Part shown: positions 58,083-64,000 of the stretch, piece after piece
Layout of the letters: each line of letters starts with the position of its first letter
Position numbering within the stretch: position 1 is the first letter of the stretch
From: Rhodospira trueperi
Lineage (GTDB): Bacteria > Pseudomonadota > Alphaproteobacteria > Rhodospirillales > Rhodospirillaceae
DNA length: 64,000 nucleotides
NCBI RefSeq assembly: GCF_900101965.1
Contig: NZ_FNAP01000014.1
Span: 50,600 to 114,599 of the forward strand
Direction: 5' to 3'
Program-made: the position numbers and the translations under genes
Notes under the pieces: generated by a model
Told to the model about the DNA's origin: nothing
Database searches by the model: none
What the model saw: only the letters and a program-made list of their open reading frames with translations

Positions 58083-60290
58083 ATGGCACGGATGGGCTGG
58101 CGCGCGGCGCGCCTGATAGTGGTTGGTCTTGCCGTTCTGGTTTGGGGCGTGGCCGGGCCGCCACGCGCGGCGTGTGCCGACGGCTCCCGAGCGGCAGCCG
58201 TGCAACTCGCCCAAACGCCCGTGGATCGGGCTGCCGCCGGGTTGTCGTTGCCCAAACCCGTGTTCGCGCCGAACGAGGTCGTATCGGTCACCTTTCAGGC
58301 GTCGGAAACCTATCCCGGCAACACCTACATCCTGCTGATGAAGGGCGACGTCCCGCACGGCGATTTCAACACCCTCGACCAGAACGACACCGCCTATCAC
58401 CGGCTCGACGGCGCCACGTCGGGCGTGCGGGAGTTCAGGGCCCCCCTGCCGGAGGGCACCTATACCCTGCGCATGGCCGCGCCCGGAGATATCGGCGAAC
58501 TGGCCTCCGTTCCCTTCACCGTGCGGGTGGACCGCGAGGCCGCCTCGCTGTCATTGCCCAAGGACACCTATGCCCCCGGCGAGGCGATGCCGCTGGCCTT
58601 TACGGCGTCCGCGACCTATCCGGCGCGCACGTATCTGCTGCTGATGAAGACGGACGTGCCGCACGGTGACTTTCTCGTGCTCGATCAGCACGACACGGCC
58701 TATCACCGGCTGGACGGCGCGACCACGGGCGAACGGCCGTTCACGGCGCCGCTGGCGGAAGGTACCTATGACATCCGCATGGCGGAGACGACCAACAACA
58801 TCGAGTTGGCCTCGCTGACGTTCACGGTCGCGGTGGACCGCGCGGCCGCGTCGCTGTCCTTGCCGAAGCCGGTCTATGCGCCGAATGAAACCATGCCGCT
58901 GGCCTTCACGGCCTCGCCCACGTATCCCGCGCGGACGTATCTGATGCTGATGACATCGGACGTGCCGCATGGTGACTTCGCGGAACTGGATCAGCACGAC
59001 ACGGCCTATCATCGCCTGGACGGCGCCGCAGAGGGCACGCGCGATTTCACCGCGCCGACCGTCGAGGGCACCTATGACCTGCGGATGGCAGAGACCACCA
59101 ACAACGTCGAGCTGGCCTCGCTGACCTTCGACGTGCGCGTGGACCGGGAGGCGGCCTCGCTGTCCCTGCCCAAGGATGTTTACGCCCCCAACGAGGTCAT
59201 GCCGGTCGAGTTCGCGGCCTCGGCCACCTATCCGGCGCGGACGTATCTGATGCTGATGAAGGCGGATGTGCCGCACGGCGATTTCATGGTGCTCGACCAG
59301 CACGACACCGCCTATCACCGGTTGGACGGCGCGACCGACGGTACGCGGGACTTCCGGGCGCCGATGGCTGAAGGCCCCTACGACATCCGCATGGCGGAGA
59401 CGACGAACAACGTCGAGTTGGCCTCGCGGACGGTTACGGTCGCCGTGGACACGGGCGCGGCCTCGCTGTCGCTGGCCGCGAACTGGGTGGCCCCGGGCGA
59501 GACGTTTCCTGTCGCTTTCACCGCGTCGGCCACCTATCCAGCGCGGACCTTTATCCTGCTGATGAAGGCGGACGTGCCGCACGGCGATTTCGCGGTGCTC
59601 GACCAGCACGACATCGCCTATCACCGGCTGGACAACGCCACCGAAGGCAGCTGGGAGTTCCGGGCTCCGGCCGAACCAGGGCTCTATTCGCTCCGCATGG
59701 CCGAAACCAGCAACAACCGGGAGCTTGTCTCGGTGCCCCTGCGTGTCTCCGAGACCCGGCCGGATGATGTGAAGCCGGTCAGCGCGCGCGGCGCCGGCGC
59801 GCCTTCGGATGGGAGCGGGACCGATCGTGTGGCGGATGTTGGCGATGGCGGTGACGATGCGTCCCCCCTCGATCCCGGCGCCGATCCCATGGGCTACGCC
59901 GGCATCTGGCGCAATACAGAGGGCGGACACCCCATGACCCTGACCGTGGACGGAACCAGGCTGACCGGAACCTATGTGCCTGACGACGGTGAATTGGACG
60001 GCTCCATTCGCGGGTCCCGGTTCGACGGCTACTGGATCGAGAATGGCTCCAAACAGAGGTGTGACACGGCCCGCAACGGCCGCCATCACTGGGGACGGGT
60101 GATGTTCGAGCGCGACGGGGAAACCCTGCGCGGAACATGGGGCTACTGCGACGACCCGCCCACGGCCGGATGGAACGCAACTTTTGCTGGACCGGTCGAG
60201 GAAAAGCCGGACCTGACCATTCGCGAGGACCTGGACGTCAGCGACCTGATCCGCCAGCTTGAGGCTATCGTCGGGGAGGACGGCCGATGA
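58083..60290 (+). CDS. Secreted protein with five 102-residue tandem repeats
   Basis: The 735-residue protein starts at ATG 58083. A signal peptide spans about 1-32 (cleavage near CADG). Five repeats of exactly 102 residues occupy 47-148, 149-250, 251-352, 353-454 and 455-556. Each repeat has SLSLPK.VYAPNE, F.AS.TYPARTY.LLMK.DVPHGDF, LDQ(H/N)DTAYHRLDGAT and MAETTNN.ELAS.TF. The pattern suggests Ig-like beta sandwiches. A Gly/Asp-rich linker (about 560-605) precedes a C-terminal beta-barrel-like domain (about 610-705; YAGIWRNTEGGH, LTGTYVPDDG, LRGTWGYCDD). Unknown function; probably cell-surface or periplasmic. It overlaps the next ATG by 4 bp. Confidence 0.8.
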   Translation: MARMGWRAARLIVVGLAVLVWGVAGPPRAACADGSRAAAVQLAQTPVDRAAAGLSLPKPVFAPNEVVSVTFQASETYPGNTYILLMKGDVPHGDFNTLDQNDTAYHRLDGATSGVREFRAPLPEGTYTLRMAAPGDIGELASVPFTVRVDREAASLSLPKDTYAPGEAMPLAFTASATYPARTYLLLMKTDVPHGDFLVLDQHDTAYHRLDGATTGERPFTAPLAEGTYDIRMAETTNNIELASLTFTVAVDRAAASLSLPKPVYAPNETMPLAFTASPTYPARTYLMLMTSDVPHGDFAELDQHDTAYHRLDGAAEGTRDFTAPTVEGTYDLRMAETTNNVELASLTFDVRVDREAASLSLPKDVYAPNEVMPVEFAASATYPARTYLMLMKADVPHGDFMVLDQHDTAYHRLDGATDGTRDFRAPMAEGPYDIRMAETTNNVELASRTVTVAVDTGAASLSLAANWVAPGETFPVAFTASATYPARTFILLMKADVPHGDFAVLDQHDIAYHRLDNATEGSWEFRAPAEPGLYSLRMAETSNNRELVSVPLRVSETRPDDVKPVSARGAGAPSDGSGTDRVADVGDGGDDASPLDPGADPMGYAGIWRNTEGGHPMTLTVDGTRLTGTYVPDDGELDGSIRGSRFDGYWIENGSKQRCDTARNGRHHWGRVMFERDGETLRGTWGYCDDPPTAGWNATFAGPVEEKPDLTIREDLDVSDLIRQLEAIVGEDGR
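58221..59750 (+). repeat. Five tandem 306-bp repeats within the secreted protein gene
   Basis: Units start at 58221, 58527, 58833, 59139 and 59445. Each is 306 bp with no indels; units 2-4 are the most alike. Perfect spacing with diverged sequence indicates old duplication under purifying selection. Confidence 0.9.
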
Positions 60291-61057
60291 AACGCGCGCA
60301 ACGCATCCTTTCTGCGACGCTGGTTTCCGCCGTCTGCCTTTGCGTCACGCATGGTGCGGCTCAGGCCGAGCGCAAGGCCAAGCCCGACGCAGGATCGGCG
60401 CCCGACGTCATCGTCGCGGCCTCTTCCGAGCCGGCCATCCCCACCTTCGCACTCCCGGCGGCCCCGTCCGACAAGGCATCGTCCGAACCGGCACCCGCCC
60501 TCGATCCGGAGGCGCTGGCGGGCCTATCCCCAGAGCGCCAACGGGAGGTCGCAGCCCTGTGGGCCGACCTGGACCGCACGCCGGACGATGCCGCCCTGTG
60601 GGTGCGGCTGGGCGATGCCCTCGCCGCACGCCCGACCCAGGCGGATGCGGCGATCGCGGCCTATTCCACCGCGCTGCTGTACGACCCCACCTTGACCGAT
60701 GCCGAACGCACGCTGGCCGGCCTGCTGACCTCGCGCGGCTATTTCGGCGCTGCCCTGACGACCTATGAATCCCTGCTCTCCCGCACGGCCGAGGATCCGG
60801 ACTGGCTGGACCTTGCAATGGCTTGCACGCTGTATGCCCGCACCGAAACGCTCGACCGGGGCGCGGCCCTGCTGGACCACATGCTGCTGATCTCGCCCCA
60901 CGACCGCACCCTGCTGGCGCTTGGCATCCTGGAGCGCGCGCGCGGCAACGAGGACGGCGGCACTGCCGTGATCGCCATGATCCGGGACAACCCGCGTACC
61001 GAACCGCTGCTGCGGGCGCTGGCGGAAACCCTACTGCGCGAGGAGGGGCAGCCATGA
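60287..61057 (+). CDS. Secreted TPR-repeat protein
   Basis: The 256-residue protein has a signal peptide (about 1-27, cleavage after AQA) and a Pro/Ser/Ala-rich linker (about 28-75). Three or more TPR-like helix pairs follow (about 80-250: AALWVRLGDALAARPTQADAAIAAYSTALLYDP, AERTLAGLLTSRGYFGAALTTYESLL, LLALGILERARGNEDGGTAVI). TPRs scaffold other proteins, here in the periplasm or at the surface. ATG 60287 overlaps the repeat-protein stop, and its stop overlaps the next ATG at 61054, so all three genes are translationally coupled. Confidence 0.82.
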   Translation: MKRAQRILSATLVSAVCLCVTHGAAQAERKAKPDAGSAPDVIVAASSEPAIPTFALPAAPSDKASSEPAPALDPEALAGLSPERQREVAALWADLDRTPDDAALWVRLGDALAARPTQADAAIAAYSTALLYDPTLTDAERTLAGLLTSRGYFGAALTTYESLLSRTAEDPDWLDLAMACTLYARTETLDRGAALLDHMLLISPHDRTLLALGILERARGNEDGGTAVIAMIRDNPRTEPLLRALAETLLREEGQP

Positions 61058-63321
61058 TCCGCCGTGCCTGTGTTCTGGCCGTCGTTGCCTGTATCCTGCT
61101 GGCGCTGCCCGCTCCCGTCCGCGCCCAGGTCGAAACCAACGTCGAGGCCTGGGTCGGGGCGATCCGCGAGGCCGACGAGACCATCCAGGCGTTCGAGGCG
61201 GCGGCGCGGCGCGGCGATGCGGTGGAAATGCGCCGGCTGGCCGTCCAACTGCGCGCCGATCCGGTCGCGGTGCAGCGCCTCAATCAGTTCGGCGACGACC
61301 GGCTGATCCGCGAGGCCGCGCGCCAGCACGATATGATCCAGAGCGGCACGCGCGACCGGTTGCGGGAACGGCTGGCGCGGGAATACAACGTGCCCGAGGA
61401 CGCCATCGAGTTCTTCGAGGCCACCAACGCTCCCAATCCGGGTGACCGTCCCAAGCTGGGCCAGGACTGGGATGTGACGGTGCGGGTCAACGGCCGCGAC
61501 ATCCCCCACGCCGAGGTCGAGGGCCGCGTGGCCGATGCTTATTTCGAAGCCACGCACGGCCGGCCGCCAGCCTCGCCCGACGAAGCCCGGCGTTTCGCCC
61601 GCGACCTCTCGGTGGAGGTGACCGACGTCAAGCATGTCGAGGCCTACGGCATCGACCGGCGCGACACCGCCACCTTCTTCGACGGCCCGCCGGATGCCCG
61701 CCTGCGCGATCCGGAGCAGATCCGCATGGCCATGCGGCACAAGTCGCTGGAGCCTGCCAACCGGGCGCGTGCCATCCTGGACGAGGCCGAGGATCTGGTC
61801 CGCGCCCAGGGCCTCGCCCCCAACTCGACCGAGGCGCGGGCGATCCTGGATCAGGCTCGCCGCGCCGCCGTCGGCCAGGAACTGGAGCAGTTCCGCCAGT
61901 TTGCGAAACAGTACGACAAGCACATCCTGCCGCGCGTCACCGCCCTGGGCGGGCAGGTGCCGAGCAACCTCGACGAGGCGGCCCGGATTCTCCGCATGGG
62001 CGGCGAAAGCCGGCTGGCTCCGGCTGAGGTGCGGCGCCGGCTGGCGCAGCTTGGCACCTCGGTGGATGACGTGATCGAGCGCGGGACCGGCCTGTTCGAG
62101 GCCGCCCACAAGCTGCGCCCGCCCAAGAGCGGGCTGCAGACGCTGGCCAAGGCGGGCGGGGCGGTGCTGGCGGTCATCGAGATCGCCGGCGAGGGCTCTC
62201 GCGCCGCGCTGACCGTGCGGGAACGCGCCGCCATGCAGGGTGAACAGGTCACATGGCTGGGTGCGGGTGGGGTCGAGATGGCCGAAGAGATGTTCAACAA
62301 TATGGTCGTGGCGCCGGTGAAGCTGGGCCACGCCGTGCTGGACGGGACCATCGGCGAAGCCTCGCGCATCATGGGCGAGGAGTTCGCCAGCGCCGACGGC
62401 GCGCTGGACGGCGCCGCCGCCTTCGGGCGCGGCATGTGGCGGATCACCAAGGGCGCGGCCAACGCCACCGGCCAGGGTTTGGGCTGGGTCGCGACCGTCA
62501 CCGGCAACGGGATCCTCGATCTCACTGAGGATCCGGTGGAGGCCGGCGGCCACCTGATCGACGCCACGGTGCGGGGCCTGGGCGAGATCACCGGCATCAA
62601 GGCCATTGCCGACAACTGGTATTACGATTCCGAGGCCGACCGGCGCGGCTATGCCCTGATCCGGGGTGTGGGCGGACGCTATGAAACGACCATCCGCGAC
62701 CGCGTCAACGACCTGAAGCGAATCGAAAATCGGCTGCGCGAAACCCGATCCGACACCGAACGGCGGATGCTGGAACAGCAATACGCCGAGGCGCGGGCGG
62801 CTCTGGGACAGGCGGCTGATCGCTGGCGCCAGTTCCGCGACAAGTCCCTGGGGCGCGACCATCCGGTGGGCCAGGAGCTTGACCAGGCCATGCAGCCCTG
62901 GTTGGAACTGGCCGACCGTGCGCCAACCATGGTTGAGCGGGTCACGGTCGAGGGCGTGGACGACGCCTGCACCAAGTTCCTGGAAACCACGGTCAACGAA
63001 GTCGAGAGCCTGCTGGGGTCGATGCGACCCTCGGAACTGGCCAGCCTGAGCCGTCGGCTGGGCACCGACGAAGACCACTTGAGCCTGATGAACTGCATCT
63101 GCCGGGCGACGTCGTCGGGCTCATCGTCCGTCTCGAAGTACTACGAAACCAAATCGGTCGATTATTCGCCGTCCTGCGAGGACACGTCCAACGGCCCCTG
63201 CGTCAATGCCGGCTGGGGCTGCTGGCGACACTCACCCCAGATCACGGCGGAGGTCATCACGTCCTGCAACGTTGCCTACAAGGTCTCACGCGCGCTGTGC
63301 CTGAGAGGAACGCGACGGTGA
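61054..63321 (+). CDS. Large secreted Cys-tailed protein, third gene of the repeat-protein operon
   Basis: The 755-residue protein starts at ATG 61054 after GGAGGGG. The signal peptide is about residues 1-24 (cleavage after PVRA). The body is helical and charged. There is a Gly-rich middle (about 350-370, AGGAVLAVIEIAGEG), a GRGMWRITKGAANATGQGLGW segment, a coiled-coil stretch (about 560-600; RVNDLKRIENRLRETRSDTERR) and a tail with eight cysteines in the last 130 residues (NCICRA, PSCED, GPCVN, WGCWRH, TSCNV, ALCLRG). Disulfides imply export. I recognise no named domain. Size, export signal and operon suggest a secreted or surface protein displayed with the repeat protein. Confidence 0.75.
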   Translation: MIRRACVLAVVACILLALPAPVRAQVETNVEAWVGAIREADETIQAFEAAARRGDAVEMRRLAVQLRADPVAVQRLNQFGDDRLIREAARQHDMIQSGTRDRLRERLAREYNVPEDAIEFFEATNAPNPGDRPKLGQDWDVTVRVNGRDIPHAEVEGRVADAYFEATHGRPPASPDEARRFARDLSVEVTDVKHVEAYGIDRRDTATFFDGPPDARLRDPEQIRMAMRHKSLEPANRARAILDEAEDLVRAQGLAPNSTEARAILDQARRAAVGQELEQFRQFAKQYDKHILPRVTALGGQVPSNLDEAARILRMGGESRLAPAEVRRRLAQLGTSVDDVIERGTGLFEAAHKLRPPKSGLQTLAKAGGAVLAVIEIAGEGSRAALTVRERAAMQGEQVTWLGAGGVEMAEEMFNNMVVAPVKLGHAVLDGTIGEASRIMGEEFASADGALDGAAAFGRGMWRITKGAANATGQGLGWVATVTGNGILDLTEDPVEAGGHLIDATVRGLGEITGIKAIADNWYYDSEADRRGYALIRGVGGRYETTIRDRVNDLKRIENRLRETRSDTERRMLEQQYAEARAALGQAADRWRQFRDKSLGRDHPVGQELDQAMQPWLELADRAPTMVERVTVEGVDDACTKFLETTVNEVESLLGSMRPSELASLSRRLGTDEDHLSLMNCICRATSSGSSSVSKYYETKSVDYSPSCEDTSNGPCVNAGWGCWRHSPQITAEVITSCNVAYKVSRALCLRGTRR

Positions 63322-63485
63322 ACCCTGCCGATTCCGTGAGTGTGATACCGGCGCGGCACATTGGGTCCGGACGCGGCGGCTTTTGACATTGCGATGGCCA
63401 ATCACGATCCGGTGGCGTTCGAGGTGGCGGCGCTGCGATACGGCGCCATGGCAGTCGCCGTCCTTCTGTTCCTGCTGGCCCTGTA
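63322..63485. other. Short spacer with possible membrane-protein fragment
   Basis: A frame from ATG 63394 reads MANHDPVAFEVAALRYGAMAVAVLLFLLALYC, a plausible single-helix membrane peptide. It runs into the following gene remnant at about 63486 in another frame. It may be the 5' part of a rearranged gene. Low support. Confidence 0.3.
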
Positions 63486-63914
63486 CTGCGGGACCGCGAT
63501 GAGGCCGTGGCCCACTGGCGCGACATGCTGCGGCTGTGCCCGAACGACAACATGGGCCTCCGCCATGTGCTGGCCCCGAAACTGCTGCACCTGACCCTGT
63601 TCGAGGCCGTCCGCGCGGTGCTCGACGCGTACGAGGAGCCGGACCTTGCCAAGGCGGGGGCCGAATGGAGCTACACCGACGCCCTGCTGAGGTTCAAACA
63701 GGGCGGGGCCACGTCGGGGGCGAACACGGCGCTAACCGCGGCCATCAAGAACACCCCCCATGTGCCGGCCTCCCTGCTCGGCGAGACACGCCTGCCGAAA
63801 CAGCCGCCGCCCCACGACGCCCTGGGATCGAAGGACGAGGCGGTCCTCACTGTCCTCTCCAGCCTGGAAACCTGGACCTCGACCAAAGGCGCCCTGACCT
63901 GGCTGAGAGCCTGA
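63486..63914 (+). pseudogene. TPR/SEC-C-like protein, 3' remnant
   Basis: The frame gives LRDRDEAVAHWRDMLRLCPNDN, FEAVRAVLDAYE, EWSYTDALLRFKQGG and NTALTAAIKNTPHVPASLLGE, ending in SLETWTSTKGALTWLRA. This is the C-terminal half of a TPR-bearing protein family common in bacteria whose N-terminal half is missing. No start codon with a ribosome site precedes it, and upstream sequence belongs to another frame. Its stop lies just before the IS5-type transposase, so insertion or rearrangement is likely. Confidence 0.6.
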
Positions 63915-63925
63915 CTCAAAAGCCT

Positions 63926-64000
63926 ACTGGCGGGCGAGGCGTCGCAGCGCGAGTTGGATGGAAGCGATGCTGACGAAAGCGGCAAGGGTGTCGGCGAGGT
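63926..64000 (-). mobile_element. IS5-type transposase, C-terminal end (truncated by the window)
   Basis: On the minus strand the frame reads LADTLAAFVSIASIQLALRRLARQ and stops at TAG (63926-63928). This resembles the C-terminus of IS5-family transposases (TFAAFV.IA.I..AL.RL). Only 24 residues are inside the window. It adjoins the gene remnant. Confidence 0.6.

Noticed and set aside
60763..63078. A 771-residue antisense open frame over the Cys-tailed exported protein gene.
   Set aside because: It lies opposite a gene with a signal peptide and ribosome site, and has no recognisable sequence.

Overview
This 64 kb window is a high-GC alphaproteobacterial chromosome segment. The likely source is a Rhodospirillales-type organism. 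The reasons are a recA gene preceded by a GTTC-N7-GTTC SOS box (the alphaproteobacterial LexA site), a Rap1a-type immunity gene, chemoreceptors ending in PilZ domains, and a probable ferrosome (fez) cluster like those known from purple non-sulfur bacteria and other microbes with anaerobic lifestyles. No photosynthesis genes are present, so genus is not claimed.

Region 1 (1-5.6 kb) holds the 3' end of an MT-A70 adenine methyltransferase gene, a DHFR-like reductase, tRNA-Pro(GGG), a cyclic-nucleotide-binding protein, and a chemoreceptor/STAS pair. An AT-rich, gene-poor stretch follows. Region 2 (5.6-11.4 kb) is the most interesting locus. A Cys-poor P1B-type ATPase with an SCA transmembrane motif is encoded with two HMA2-like proteins, a MamC-like Gly-rich membrane protein and a proline-rich tandem-repeat protein. 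Two further genes diverge from them, and a Fur-box-like palindrome lies between the two arms. This fits a ferrosome (lipid-bounded iron storage compartment) operon with extra genes.

Region 3 (11.4-29.6 kb) is mostly housekeeping: Rap1a-like immunity protein, EamA exporter, methyltransferase, putative secreted metalloprotease, exonuclease III, dapB, recA, yraN, rsmI, LpoA-like lipoprotein, YeeE/YedE transporter, AarF/UbiB kinase, soluble lytic transglycosylase, haloacid dehalogenase, lipocalin and an alpha/beta hydrolase.

Region 4 (30-56 kb) is a catabolic island for an unidentified organic acid. It has two uptake systems (a branched-chain-amino-acid-type ABC transporter and a TAXI-TRAP transporter), three CoA-activation routes (AMP-forming ligase, ADP-forming synthetase, CoA-transferases), two acyl-CoA dehydrogenases, MaoC hydratases, a crotonase, an SDR, and a DUF35/SCPx-thiolase pair that suggests retro-aldol cleavage. 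IclR and LysR regulators sit at divergent promoters.

Region 5 (56-64 kb) has a truncated DUF4011 gene, a membrane protein, and a three-gene secretion-type operon: a 5 x 102-residue repeat protein, a TPR protein and a 755-residue exported protein. The window ends with a gene remnant next to an IS5-type transposase.

Scattered through the window is a 107-bp repeat bounded by CTAG that supplies the TAG stop codon of five genes. One copy is interrupted by a 116-bp MITE with a perfect 9-bp target duplication. A second, unrelated 176-bp MITE with an 8-bp target duplication lies at 24.1 kb.
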